Positions 21,726 through 32,759 of a stretch of 64,000 bases of DNA are shown one piece after another. The notes under the pieces are model-generated. The model did no database searches and was not told where the DNA came from. It saw only the letters and a list, made by a program, of their open reading frames with translations. The translations under genes were made by a program, and so were the position numbers. Positions within the stretch are counted from its first letter, which is position 1, and every line of letters starts with the position of its first letter. Origin of the DNA: Arctopsyche grandis (taxonomy: Eukaryota; Arthropoda; Insecta; Trichoptera; Hydropsychidae); contig NC_135367.1 in NCBI RefSeq assembly GCF_051622035.1, positions 7,910,501 through 7,974,500 on the forward strand, given 5' to 3'.

Positions 21726-22328
21726 TTATTTATTTATTTAAAGTTCAGACCGTTGTGGCATTACAGGAATTCCTAATGTGCCACAATGGTCAAAAAATAT
21801 AACACAAAAAAAAAAAACAAAATAACAATTAAACGGGTCTCCGTAACGAGACAGAATGTTAAATTACAGAAAATTAATTAAAAATTAATGTGCGCGCGCA
21901 GAATACGGGAGGAAAAGCATGTTCCTCTTGTTCCTGTTGTATTCTGCTCGCACAAATTAAGTGAGTTTGTACCGTTTACCGCACCATTTTTTTTTTGATC
22001 TTTCGATTTTCGATCTTTGCCTTCCGATATTTGTGTTTTCTGTAATTTAACATTCTGTCTCGTCACGTAGACCCCAATTAAACATATATTAATACATAAC
22101 GAAAATAATATACCAATCAATTATACATAACAAAATACATTTATAAATACATTTATACATAAACATAAATACATCCATATATAAACATAAAAAACGTCGA
22201 ATAGCTCTTGGGATAGGAGCAAATAGCTCGTCGAATAGAAGTCGAATAGCTCTTGGGATAGGAGCCATTCGAAAAAGAACCGTGCGGACAGGAGGTAAAG
22301 CCATCAAATGATGATGTCTACCACGCAC
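21726..22328 (-). mobile_element. LINE 3' fragment (hairpin type C), interrupted by a foldback element
   Basis: Read on the minus strand, the C-terminal coding remnant (R..LFRMAPIPRAIRLL near 22295-22210) is followed by a 3' UTR, then the stem-loop GACCATTGTGGCA/TGCCACAACGGTC (21747-21791) and a TAAATAAATAA tail at 21726-21740. The foldback copy at 21835-22074 lies in the 3' UTR. The same C-terminal motif, MAPISRAIRLLN, occurs at 59500 and 42980 in related LINE copies. Confidence 0.6.
21835..22074. mobile_element. foldback element, copy 2 (one arm mostly deleted), 9-bp TSD
   Basis: It starts GGGTCTCCGTAACGAGACAG and ends CTGTCTCGTCACGTAGACCC. The right arm is complete and matches 17270-17457; the left arm is cut to about 45 bp. 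It is flanked by a perfect 9-bp direct repeat CAATTAAAC (21826-21834 and 22075-22083). The independent 9-bp duplication supports the assignment made for 17057-17457. Confidence 0.85.
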
Positions 22329-22329
22329 A

Positions 22330-22570
22330 TAGTTATTAGGGACATAAAATCCCAGTCTCCGTTATATGGAGTCTTACCCATATGACTCATTCATTGAATA
22401 TTGAGAGAATACAAAAACGGTTTCTCAGATATCTTTATATGAAATTGTATGGCTATTATCTGAATTGTGTCTGTTACGATGTACTTCCTCCGACCACTCT
22501 TTGTAATGCTCGATGAGGTGAATTGCTCACGAGCGTTCAACCAGACACGCGAAGGTGGTCTTCAATAATA
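22330..22570 (+). repeat. LINE fragment, direct-duplication copy 1
   Basis: Nearly identical to 23137-23372. The first half encodes LINE RT C-terminal residues (LNIERIQKRFLRYLYMKLYG near 22395-22455), matching 43330-43400 on the minus strand. The second half (TGTTACGATGTACTTCCTCC onward) is non-LINE sequence, so the duplication includes a junction between two elements. Confidence 0.7.
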
Positions 22571-23084
22571 TCTGTTAACGTAAAAATATCAAATATAAAA
22601 TATAACATCAGGAATGTCTTGCACCTACTGCCAGTTCCAATAAATAAGAACCAACTGCAAATACACAACATCCCTGTGAGGCCCAAATGGAAGAGAGTAT
22701 ATCAAAATTCCACTCATAAATCACAATCAATCATGAAAACAATGATGAGCACAGATCAGAGTAATGAGTAATGTAGAGGTTCGAGATATAGGGAGGATTG
22801 CAGGAGAGATAAATCAAAGGCGATCTTAGTTCAACCTTATATGTTTATTGTACAATATAAGAATATACATAGCCGGTGGCCGCGGCCCCACTCTACTGTC
22901 CACCGGAGTCTGGGGTACCAACTCCTAACAGTGGTACACATGTGTACCACTGCCTGTATACCACCCCTCAACATTACTCATTACATAATTCACTCACACA
23001 CATAAAATCCCACAGTAATATCCGACAATTTACGCTCACTAAGGTGGAAAATATTACGTTCAGTCTCGGCAGCAACGATTTCAT
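22571..23084. other. LINE-derived spacer between duplicated blocks
   Basis: 22580-22780 matches 59215-59400 (CAAATATAAAATATAACATC .. CTCATAAATCACA), part of a minus-strand LINE 3' region. 23025-23100 matches 59430-59500 (TACGCTCAC..AGGTGGAAAAT, GCAGCAACGAT). In between (22860-22985) lies GC-richer sequence of unknown origin. Confidence 0.5.
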
Positions 23085-23372
23085 TAAGAAGTCGAATAGC
23101 TCTTGGGATAGGAGCCATTCGAAAAAGAACCACATAGTTATTAGGGACATAAAATCCCAGTCTCCATTATATGGAGTCTTACCCATATGACTCATTCATT
23201 GAATATTGAGAGAATACAAAAACGGTTTCTCAGATATCTTTATATGAAATTGTATGGTTATTATCTGAATTGTGTCTGTTACGATGTACTTCCTCCGACC
23301 ACTCTTTGTAATGCTCGATGAGGTGAATTGCTCACGAGCGTTCAACCAGACACGCGAAGGTGGTCTTCAATA
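23085..23372 (+). repeat. LINE fragment, direct-duplication copy 2
   Basis: Repeats AATAGCTCTTGGGATAGGAG and the 22330-22567 block, with only a few substitutions. The first copy has about 45 extra bases after AAGAACC. High identity indicates a recent local duplication. Confidence 0.75.
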
Positions 23373-23640
23373 CACCAACGGTGCTCTTCATACACCTATC
23401 TATGGAGACACGTGAAAGTGGTCACCCGAGACACACCTCTTGATGAACAGCTCACATCACTGAGCAGAAAGCATAGACCCGTCGGCAACGCACCTCATTG
23501 AGCACTCAGGAAAGTTATACCTTACTTAACAATAAACGAAGTACAAAGAAAGAAGAAGGCATCTTAATTATCTCCACACACTCCTATACATGGTCCGTGG
23601 AACCTTCTAATTGTCCTTGAAACTCCTATAATGGTCCTTG
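23373..23640. other. insert inside LINE coding region
   Basis: The LINE protein stops after the QKRFLRYLY region near 23280 and resumes near 23640 with AFLLGALGFNSLESRR. The intervening DNA, starting TGTTACGATGTACTTCC at 23277, is a foreign insert of about 365 bp. TG at the start and CA near 23645 would fit a solo LTR, but I cannot confirm a target duplication. Confidence 0.35.
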
Positions 23641-24262
23641 AACAATTCTAAACATTATCCTAGTGCATTCCTATTAGGGGCGCTAGGCTTCAACTCATTG
23701 GAGTCTCGTCGTGTTATGTTTCTGGGAAAGCATTTTTTTAAGCTATTAAATGGGACAGTACACAATCCTCAGGTTCTTAATGAATTTAGGTTTTATGCAC
23801 CTTGTAAGTTCAGGGACCTGAAGAATCGTGATTTGTTTGTTCCTCTTGGGGCTCGCACAAATATGTTGGCAACGTCTCCTACATATATCTAGGGCGATAT
23901 ACATATATGTATCTGTTCAACCGGGTTGCTGGTGAAATTGACCTCTTCAATGTAAACTATGCTAAACTGGTGGTTGTTGAGCAACGCCAGTGGTTGATTT
24001 CAGCAATTATAAATGTAAATGATTATTATTATTATTGTGATGTTATGATTATAATGATTTTATGTTATTATTATTATGATGATATGTTATTAGTATTATT
24101 ATGATGTTATGTTATTATTATGATGATGCTATGAATATTATGATGTTATGTTATATTATTATGATATTACATCAATATTATGTTGCTATGATTAAATGAC
24201 CGGCCACAGTGACGCGTTGGAACTCGCTGTAATGACACTGTGGCTAATATTTTAAATAAAAT
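23640..24262 (+). mobile_element. LINE 3' fragment with hairpin type B tail
   Basis: It encodes a LINE ORF2 C-terminus (AFLLGALGFNSLESRR, HFFKLLNGTV, CKFRDLKNRDLF, then after a frame break LFNRVAGEIDLFNVNY). Then comes a TTA/ATG-rich 3' UTR (24010-24185) and the stem-loop CCACAGTGACGCG/TGACACTGTGG with an AAATAAAATAAAAT tail. The minus-strand LINE at 42650-43220 has the same order. Frame breaks mark it as a dead copy. Confidence 0.75.
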
Positions 24263-24347
24263 AAAATATCGTTGCACTTACTTGACTTCATACATTCAAA
24301 AATAGCTTTTAAATAATACAGAGGATAATTAAGTTATATCTGTACAT

Positions 24348-24770
24348 AGCCAGCAGTATGGCTCGGTGGTTGCGTTTATGTTTAGTGCCGAGAGATTACT
24401 GGGTTCGATTCCGTGCTAATTTTTAATACTGCTAGTTAGACTTGGATAATTGTGACTCGATCGTTTCTTATCAGAGTTTGCCAATTTATCTAATTTTTAT
24501 TTTTGAAACGGTTCTTCAAATTGTCAAAAATCATCCTACCTGCTGTCAAAAATATCTGAATTTGATTTATGTACAATATGTAAAAATTTATGTACAAGTC
24601 TAAATCCATAGATGTCTTAATTCATCAATTAATTAATTGCTCTTCAGCCTCTCGAAATACAGCGATTTATGTAATTAAAATGCTACAATGTTTGTAATTA
24701 ATTGTCTAGGAAGGCGCATTGGGGTCTAACCGTTAGGCCTTCCTGATATATAGCAATGTAAAATAAAAAA
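24348..24770 (+). mobile_element. tRNA-derived SINE, full-length copy
   Basis: A box TGGCTCGGTGGTT near 24359, B box GGGTTCGATTCC near 24400, body GATCGTTTCTTATCAGAG and TTGCCAATTTATCTAATTT, and tail stem-loop CTAGGAAGGC/GCCTTCCTGA followed by AAAATAAAAAAAA. The start CCAGCAGTATGGCTCGG is shared with the copies at 11378 and 61090. Confidence 0.85.
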
Positions 24771-26280
24771 AATCTTCACAATGAATACAAAATACATATG
24801 AAAACAATAAGTTCTGTCTGTCTATTATATGAATATTATCATTATATTTTTGATGCTTACAATTTTCTTATTTGTATTTACATACATACATATCACTCCT
24901 TAAAAATGAATAATGCATATTCTGTTTACAAATGCTTGAAAAAATTCTACATTTAGTCTTTCAATCGATTGCCATCAGCTACAAAACTTCTTCTGCTTTA
25001 TCGCGTGCTCCATAGTTTCCGGAATCAAATTTGTGGAACCAATATTTAGTCTTGCGTGTAAACCTTAATGATTTTGTTTAATGTTTTGTCGATATCACAA
25101 ATTGCTTCCGTTTCGCCAATTTACATGGCACCTTCTAATATGTATATAATACATACATGAAACATATTGTCATATGGAAATTTCAAAAATTTCACCATAA
25201 CAAACTGCTCAAATTCACTTAGAAAGCATTCCTTACCACTTTCAATCTAAAATAATGGAAATTTTAATATGCACAGATTGTACCGGAATGGTTTTCTTCT
25301 ACTAAGTATTATGTTCGTATTGGTGTGTGTGTTTTTCGCATAATTATCAATGGCGGCAAACGTGTTAAGCGATCCCCCAGGATGGCCATTAGCGGGCCAT
25401 GGTCACACGCGAGTCAGTGATTTTTTCCCCTTTTTTGTATGACTCTATTATTTTATTCGCCGTAATTGCTTTTTAATACTGTCGACCCATTAAAACGTCA
25501 CTAATAGTCGAAAAACACACGATGAAAGTCCAAATTACAGGTGTCGTGCAATTTTTAAAGAGCGAAATTTTTCCAGCTGGAAAACGCCCCGACACTGGAA
25601 AACAAGCGATCGAACGCTAATCGCTGAAATGCCAAAAATTGCGTCACACGTGATGTAATCAAAGTGAACGTGTCACGCTTTATTTTATAACCCAAACATT
25701 CCACATAATAAACATATATATGTACATATATAAAATGCAATAAAATACAACTTAACTCGACTGTTGAGAGACCGACTACATTTGATCATAATATTCTGTA
25801 TTATATTCCACGTGTAAATTTCGTTCGTTCACAAGCATAGTGTACATAGTTTGTTCATACACGAACCAATCTCGTCAGCTATAGTATACACAAAAGAACA
25901 AATTTTCAAACGAACAAGTTTGTTCTTGCACAAACTAATAGGCATAAGTTGAAGTATTCTCAATCGTTTGTGTCATTATCTTTACATACATATATGCTTA
26001 CCCTTGGTTGCAATATTTTTAATACTAGCATAAAAGGAAATTATAGCAAACTTGTAATATGGTTTTCATAGGATTTTCCTTTTAAATACTTTGCGCTTTG
26101 ACATCTTAAAGCTTTTAATACCTAAAAGTTTCATACGACATCTGATGAGTCTATTTGAAAATGGCTTTTGACATCAATCAGTCTTGCAACAGATTGCTCC
26201 ATTGCGACGATTGTGCTATACAGATTAAGAATTCTTAATTATACATATATATATACAAGTATACAGCCATTTGGTTACGT
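24771..26280. other. intergenic, no gene recognised
   Basis: AT-rich DNA with a moderate-GC interval at about 25330-25640. No exon, LINE or SINE sequence was recognised. Confidence 0.35.
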
Positions 26281-26284
26281 CAAA

Positions 26285-26585
26285 TACGACATCTATGGCT
26301 CAAACATTGTACAGAAGTATTGTAAGTACTATACAAGGCAAATACAAACAACGATTAACATCCGTAGAGATTTTTTTGGACAAATTTGCAACGAAAGAGT
26401 GAAAATCAAGATGCTGAATAACTCGAACTTCTACCAAAGATAGAACAAGGTTGCCCATTTGTTGCAACCGTTTCAATGAAATCAGATAAATTGGCAAATT
26501 CTGATATGAAACGATCGACCTTGGAGTCAGCACACACCAGGGATAGAACCCGTGTCCACACAATTGAAAATATTATATGCTAATC
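26285..26585 (-). mobile_element. tRNA-derived SINE, minus-strand copy
   Basis: The complement of the B box is visible as GGGATAGAACCCG near 26540-26552. It is followed in reverse by CGATCGACCTTGGAGTC, ATCAGATAAATTGGCAAA and AACCGTTTCAATG, i.e. the SINE body reversed. The GACATCTATGG motif at 26288-26298 marks the region before the tail. The hairpin tail is missing. Confidence 0.7.
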
Positions 26586-26624
26586 ATTGATGTATAATAG
26601 TTCGTGTATGAACAAGCTAATGTA

Positions 26625-26722
26625 ATATGTAAATGCAATGTTTGTAATTGGCTAGGAAGGCGCATTTACCTGCAAGCCTTCGTGGTATATATCTATGTAA
26701 ATAAATAAATAAATTAATATTT
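26625..26722 (+). mobile_element. SINE 3' tail fragment
   Basis: TTTGTAATTGGCTAGGAAGG .. CTGCAAGCCTTCGTGG forms the same stem-loop as in full SINE copies, followed by AAATAAATAAATAAA. The head and body are absent, so this is a 5'-truncated insertion. Confidence 0.65.
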
Positions 26723-26980
26723 ATTTTATACGTATGTACATATATGTAATGACCTTGAAAGCATATATTTTATTGATTGTTTTTTTATTGATTATGTGTG
26801 TATTTATATTATCTACAGACGTCGTAAATGATAAGATAAAAAACAATAAATATTTTAATCGCTGATATTTTCAACATTAACCTTGTAATACAATCGATCA
26901 ATTAATTTTGAAAGTTGACACTTTTTATATTGTAGGTGTTTTATAAATAGTAATTATATATACATTTATAGCTTTTTTCC

Positions 26981-28205
26981 TCACAAACCAGCCAGATCTT
27001 GGATCCAGTCACGTACCGAGCTGACTTTGGCATACAATCCGGGAACATTCGGAGCAGAACAACCCACCCCACTGTAAACACCTGACACGACACCGTACTG
27101 AATCCCGTTTTGGATCGCTGGTCCACCAGAATCACCCTGAATTCAATTTAAAGTTAAAACCAACTACTGTGTAAGTCCAACAAATCGAATCGTTATTGAA
27201 TAAAATCCTACTTACAAAGCAAGAGCTCGTACCGCCTTGAGGAGTTCCTCCTAAGCACATTTGTCTACTAGTCAAAAAAGTGTATAAAAGTCTACACCTG
27301 TCACCATTCACGAGAGGCAGTTGCACTTCGTTCATCATTAGTGATGCAACATTCGACGTGTCCTTTAATGCAATTAAAATTAGAATTACTGCATATTGAA
27401 CCGTTTTGAAGGTCCACCATTCGGGAAGAGTGCGCAAAAGCAACAGTCAGTACATGACCATTGTATGCGCATCCTTTCCGTTGATTGGGGAACGACTTAT
27501 TTAAAAGATTGTTTTAAATATAGTTTAAATCATTACTGCTATAACTCCCCATCCTGATACGGTCAATAAGCTTCCGTCTTCTGGGTCATCTCCATACGCC
27601 AGTGGTATAACTCTCACATTTGCTCCAAATATGATATTTTCGCCTTCTTCGAACGATATTATTGCAATGTCGTAATCTAAAATTTCCACCTTATAATTTG
27701 GATGGGTTTCGAAAGTCTTAACTTTGAGCACTTGTCCGCCTTCTTTGTACGATGTTGAACCCACGCGAGCGTGCAAAATGGGAAGATTACTGCCACTTTG
27801 GCAGTGGGAAAATTAATACATTTCCGTTCTAAATTTAGAACAGCTCAAGCTTGTTATTTTCAATATTTTTCGAATGTATATTTGTATGCTTACGGATCAC
27901 AATGAGCAGCAGACAAGAGATGCTTGGAATTGATTATAGAAGCGCCGCACAAATGTTGTATACGATCGGGCCAAAAGTATTGTAAGGATGCTTGATACGG
28001 TCTCTTCTCCACTGTGGTTTCTATTCCGCCAATAATCCTTTCAAATCCATTGATCTCTTCAAATACTGAAGATAAAATAAATATGAGATTTTACGTGAGT
28101 ACACCCTCGGTTCATTTTTCCGTCCATGTTTCATAAAAATATCGAATTGTACTCACATGCAGATGCACAAAAGAATATCGCCAAAAGTAATCTCAAGGAA
28201 CCCAT
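26981..28205 (-). CDS. S1 serine protease, chymotrypsin-like (gene 1)
   Basis: Five exons: 28157-28205, 27894-28065, 27537-27789, 27216-27362 and 26981-27136. They total 777 bases, or 258 residues plus stop. Exon 1 gives signal peptide MGSLRLLLAIFFCASA. Exon 2 encodes a short propeptide ending in Arg, then IIGG (mature start) and LLSAAHC with the catalytic His. Exon 3 has LDYDIAII (catalytic Asp) and VSGWG. Exon 5 opens with GDSGGP (catalytic Ser). The residue six before that Ser is Ser (TSSCFGDSGG), as in chymotrypsin rather than Asp of trypsin. After VSG comes Val where chymotrypsin has Gly216, so specificity may be elastase-like (inference). Acceptors are AG; donors are GTGAGT, GTAAGC, GTAATG (weak, intron 3) and GTAAGT. 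It is the most diverged member of the cluster and is likely a secreted gut enzyme. Confidence 0.88.
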
Positions 28206-29509
28206 CTTGTATTTAATGTTGACGTAAGTAGACTGTCGAATACATTTTCACGATATTTATTGTAACTTGCGATGATTGTTGGATTAAAGTTATCATTTTG
28301 TTTATCGCGTTATCGGACGTTGCAGTTTTATCACTATCGGTGATGCAGTTAATCTTTACTTTTGTATTCTGAAACTGGTATCATCTACTTGACCTTTATG
28401 GGAAAAATGTGTATATATTATATTTCTGGATTGTGTTTAGTTTAAAAATTTCCTTTTGACCAAACTTTTTTTTTATAATTTGATAATTAAATAGGTCAAA
28501 AATGAAAAATCATAAACAATTTATCATTTTCATTTCATGAAAAATCATAAATTGTAACGGAAAGCAAAAAATATTATTCCTAAGAAGTTACGGAACAATA
28601 AGATAAGCAATTTTTTGAGTTATTTGTAAAATACAGTCACACATTTCTAATCACAAAAACGTGATTCAAGAATGATACTTCAAATATGTACATACATACA
28701 TACATATTTATATCAGTTGGAATCTCCAAGTTGATATTTTTCACGAAACAATGCTTTGTAAATATCTATTGGTAGAAAGAATAAAAATCTACATAATATG
28801 TCGTAGTACAAATTTAATTTTAATAATGAACTATATAGGTAGAATAGTTCAATCTGGTTTCACAGTCTACTCGCAAACAGCCTTAGGCAGTTGCAGAGCT
28901 TTGTAAAGCGAATATATCACATTTTGACCTACATATGTATGTATGTATGTATATTTGTATTATAAAGGTTGGGTTTAAATTTTTGTATTTATGTACATTA
29001 AGCTACATGAAATACAGTGAATTTTGGAATTTGGAAACGGTTTTTAAAGAACATCGATAATTGACTAATGCTTAAGTCACGCGCGATGAAGTTTCACATT
29101 TATTTTCGAACCTTAGCATTTTTTCTTAATGTTAAATTTTTCCATGTATATGATGAGGTAAATTAAAAAAATAAAGTTCTCAAATGAAGCTTGAATTTTA
29201 AAAAAACCCTTGAAAATCCGGCAAATTTACAATTTTCACAAACTTTAATTGGATCCAGGCAGTGCAAATAGTTTTCTTGCAATTTTTATATTATTTTTTA
29301 CGGATTTCCCATGATATTAAAAGGCCCTTTCCAAATTCGAAAATTCGCTGTTTTTATGTATCCTAATGTACATTCGTATGTATGTATAGGTATATACAGG
29401 TAAAATCTTGTGTGATACTAATACGTTATCTATAAAAAAAAGTTTGTTAAAAACATATTAAACACGATTGCATTTTGCACATAAATATTTATTATTTTTT
29501 TTTAACTAT
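28206..29509. other. intergenic between protease genes 1 and 2
   Basis: AT-rich spacer. 28855-29010 carries a unit (ACAGCCTTAGGCAGTTGCAG, ATCACATTTTGACCTAC, then TATGTATG repeats and ACATTAAGCTACATGAAAT) that recurs at 32360-32460 and 33285-33385. The rest shows nothing recognisable. Confidence 0.5.
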
Positions 29510-30579
29510 CTACACTCCAGTCATTTCAGTTATCCAATCTCGTCCTGATGAAATTTTAGCGTAAAGTCCAGGAACGTTGGGCTTCTCGCAACTGGTACCA
29601 CCAGATACCAAAGCGTATTGCACTCCATTTTGAACAGCTGGACCTCCAGAATCACCCTAAAAATAAATATTACTACAAATTTATACATAAAACACAAATA
29701 TTACCATAATATAAATCAAACTTACGAAGCAAGCACTCAAGCATCCTTGTGGGGTTCCACCCAAACAAATTTGCCTTGATGTCAGGAATAAGTACGAACG
29801 TCTGCACGTGCTATGATTGACAACTGGTAGATCAACCTCCCGTAGATTTGTAGGAATTTCACCCATCGATTCCTAAATGATTATACAATAGGCTGAATAT
29901 GCCTTTGTTATTTATAAAACAAAAATTGAAATTGGTTCAATTTGACTTACAGTTGTGACTCCCCATCCAGATATGGTCACCAAGCTTCCATCTTCAGGAT
30001 CGCTGCCTGTTGCCAACGGAATGATGGCAACATTAGGTCCTAGTATGATTTCTTGCCTAAGCGTAACTATGGCGAAGTCATAATCCAAATTTAAACTAAC
30101 GAAATTTGGATGAGTTGAGAAAGATGCTACTTTTACCAGCTGTCCACCATTGTCGAACGCTGTTGATCCAACTCGAGCATACATTTTTTCCAGCTCAGAT
30201 TCATCTCTTCATTAAAATAGCCTTCTCATTACTAGAATAATCATTTGTACTATATATGTATATATAATAAAAAAAATGCTTACGGATAGCAATGAGCAGC
30301 AGATAATAGGAATTTCGTGCTAATGATGGAAGCTCCACAGCTATGATCATATGAATCTGCCTTCAGGTATTGAAGAGATGCTTGGTATGGTCTTCGTTCG
30401 ATTGAAGATTCGATTCCTCCTACGATCCTTCCAAAACCATATACGCTGGGCAAAACTATAAAATAAAATGTGAAATAATATACACGCATTCAATTCAGTT
30501 ATTAAGGTATCTACATATATCTAAAATTACACGTAGCGCACAAGACGATGAAAATTACGACGAGTTTTATTGCGACCAT
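29510..30579 (-). CDS. S1 serine protease, chymotrypsin-like (gene 2)
   Basis: Five exons: 30531-30579, 30284-30455, 29951-30206, 29726-29872 and 29510-29656, totalling 771 bases or 256 residues plus stop. Exon 1 gives the hydrophobic signal [16 protein letters not shown]. Exon 2 has GFGR, IVGG and LLSAAHC (catalytic His). Exon 3 has NLDYDFAIV (catalytic Asp) and ISGWG. Exon 4 has [11 protein letters not shown], and exon 5 GDSGGP (catalytic Ser). The S1-pocket position is Ser (LSACFGDSGG) and VSGG follows, fitting chymotrypsin-like specificity. Six Cys in standard places allow the three disulfides usual for insect S1 enzymes. Exon phases equal those of genes 3 and 4, and exon lengths match except for 3 extra bases in exon 3. 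A TATAAAAA element lies at 30609-30616, about 30-37 bases above the ATG. No defect was seen. Confidence 0.9.
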
Positions 30580-30608
30580 CTTGACACATACGATATAATT
30601 GATGTGAT

Positions 30609-30616
30609 TTTTTATA
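30609..30616 (-). promoter_or_regulatory. TATA box of protease gene 2
   Basis: On the minus strand the sequence reads GTATAAAAAATCAC, about 30-37 bases upstream of the gene 2 ATG, which implies a very short 5' UTR. Genes 3 and 4 have a TATATAAA in a comparable place. Confidence 0.5.
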
Positions 30617-30619
30617 CAA

Positions 30620-31340
30620 TACTTATATATGTAGGTTTGTGATTGTACAATTATAATAATCTCTATATTGTCGTAATCAGCTATTATGAAAAGTTATATC
30701 TGTTATCTTAGATGTTATTATAAATATATATGTATTATATGTAGGTAGATAGCTCTACATACATATTACACGTACACGTACATAGCTCATTTCAGTCAAC
30801 TTGGCAGTATAAAGAGAAATATGTAATTGATTTCTGTTTAAATATACTGACTGATACAAATCGGCATTTAGAGTTTGCCTTCTGAAACGTTGACTGGAAT
30901 GAAGGATAAATTCATATGTAACAATATAATTACACTGTTCGACACGAAAAATGGTTCAGAGACGAGATATGACTTTTCTTATAGATCTATGCCCAGTAAA
31001 CACGAATCTAGTAATAAAAAATGTTGATTGGCTCGAGATTCGGAGATATATGTGTTTTTTAAATCGCGCGATTTTTCTATATCTTCGTGTTGTTCGGTCT
31101 CAAAATCTGTCAATTTCCTGTTCAAATTGAATATTGGAATCTATAGTCGGATATTTTATCTTTCATTTGTAGTACATTTCAGCTTTCAAATCTCTCTAAG
31201 TAGTCACCCAGTTCAAATCAAATGTCAAAAATACGTATTTTCGCTTGGGAATTTTTCCCTCTGTTAATACTATTTTATACTTTTGAACCAATCTCTGTTA
31301 TATTTGTAAAATACAAACATATACGTATTACTAATATAAT
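30620..31340. other. intergenic, nothing recognised
   Basis: AT-rich spacer upstream of gene 2, with TACACGTACACGTACATAG near 30768. The open frame 31028-31267 lacks any recognisable domain. Confidence 0.35.
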
Positions 31341-31344
31341 TTTT

Positions 31345-31690
31345 ACTTTATCTGTGTACATATGTAGGTACTAACAATAGATGAAGTTTTGCGATCATGC
31401 GAAAATTCTAACTCGAGATTTTGACTGATTCGAACTCAGAATCGATTACTGATCACGTTTTCATGATCTAGAAAATATGTGTGTGTCTGTGTGTGTGCAT
31501 TTTGAGGATTTTTTGAACACCGTTAGTTCTATCGAACTGAAACAGCAAGGGTTTCTGAAATTATTATCGACACGATGTAAATTTTTTTTCTTATATGCGT
31601 TCGTAATTCAAAAAAACTATTTTCACTTAAATTTCATAAGGATCTATCAGTGGCGTGCTGTCATTAGACTAGACTAGTCACCTAAAATCT
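31345..31690 (+). repeat. dispersed repeat X (copy 2)
   Basis: Matches 12380-12710 along its length: AACAATAGATGAAGTTTTG, GATTTTGACTGATTCGAACTC, GATTACTGATCACG, CATAAGGATCTATCAGTGGC and the end TAGACTAGACTAGTCACC. The conserved right border suggests a true element end. Confidence 0.75.
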
Positions 31691-31764
31691 TTTACATATA
31701 ATTTAAATACATCAACAATACAATTACAATTAATCAAAATCTTTGTCTATAATGATATTGTACA

Positions 31765-32110
31765 CTCGGATTAGCGAAGTTCAGAAACCCTAATCGGCCC
31801 TACCTGAGATAGTGGTAGTGTTAGTGAATTGTTATGGTATGGTCCGCCGCTTCGTTCACTTGCACGGTCTCGCCGTCATTTTTATTTAAAATATTCCGAT
31901 ATGTGTCTATCAAAAATCAATCTGGACTATTTTTTTCTGTTAAAATAACATATATTTACACAATTTTTTTTGTGGCAAGGGACTCGGCTCACGAGACGAT
32001 TCCCTCAGAATACATCAGTTCGCAGTACGCGCGGAAACAAATAACGAGACCTTGGAATGTTACATTTTTTTCTCGATTGTTCGTCAAATCAATCAGAAGA
32101 TTAAGTTTTG
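31765..32110. repeat. dispersed repeat Y (copy 2)
   Basis: Begins CGGATTAGCGAAGTTCAG and includes GGTATGGTCCGCCG, GGGACTCGGCTCACGAGACG and CGCGCGGAAACAAATAACGA. It is the inverse of 19555-20275 with a shorter middle. Confidence 0.6.
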
Positions 32111-32229
32111 AAGATAAAAAATATGTTATTAAGGGAGGTAGGCCATTTAGGATATATCTGTTAGTACAAAAATGAAAAATTATACTCATCACTTCAAGAC
32201 TTTTAAAATTATTACAATTATAAAATAAA

Positions 32230-32290
32230 TTTATTTACCTGTAAGGCCTTCCTGGTATATATGTAAAATAAAAAAAAAAATAAAAAAATT
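32230..32290 (+). mobile_element. SINE 3' tail remnant
   Basis: TTTACCTGTAAGGCCTTCCTGGTATATATGTAAA is the right half of the SINE tail hairpin plus the A-rich end (AAAAAAAAAATAAAAAAA). The left arm of the stem is missing. Confidence 0.5.
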
Positions 32291-32349
32291 TATCAATCCC
32301 TGGTCCTCTGTCTTAAAATTCACGACATGCCACTGGTACATACATATTT

Positions 32350-32465
32350 AACTGAAAAGATCAGCTAAAGCTTCACAAAAGACCTAAGGCGGCATCAGAG
32401 CTCGAGTGACCGTATCACATTTTGAACTACGTATTTTTATATATGAATGTACATACATAATATAT
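32350..32465. repeat. intergenic repeat shared by the protease cluster (copy 2)
   Basis: AGCTAAAGCTTCACAAAAGACCTAAGGC .. CAGAGCTCGAGTGACCGTATCACATTTTGAACTACG corresponds to 28870-28935 and 33278-33340. The spacing relative to protease exons suggests it travelled with gene duplication. Confidence 0.6.
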
Positions 32466-32652
32466 TCATCATACTTATTTAAAAGGCAATACAAACCTTG
32501 TATTTTGAATTAATAATATTATTTATTGGCTGTTAAAACTTTATTAATGTATTTCAAAACAATTTTTTTAATTTCTCATGATAAAATTTAACATAAAATA
32601 AGGTAAAAACAATTGATCATATCTATAATATGTATGCATCAGGGGATCTTTA

Positions 32653-32685
32653 AACTCCAGTCAAGCTAGTAATCCAGTCTCTTTT
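32653..32685 (-). pseudogene. relic of a further protease gene (last exon 3' end)
   Basis: On the minus strand this reads RDWITSLTGV followed by a stop, matching the C-termini of genes 3 and 4 (RDWIKSLTGV). It breaks off into TTTTTTCCATAAAATTTC, where a roughly 31-bp unit is repeated twice (32690-32750). Only about 11 codons are left, so the call rests on this short match and its position between genes 2 and 3. Confidence 0.6.
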
Positions 32686-32759
32686 TTTTCCATAAAATTT
32701 CTTACCAATACTAAAATTTCTCCATAAAATTTCTTACCAATACAGATCTACATATTGCG

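Noticed and set aside
22876-23190. 104-codon plus-strand frame
   Set aside because: It spans LINE-derived pieces on different strands and a foreign GC-richer segment; no coherent domain.
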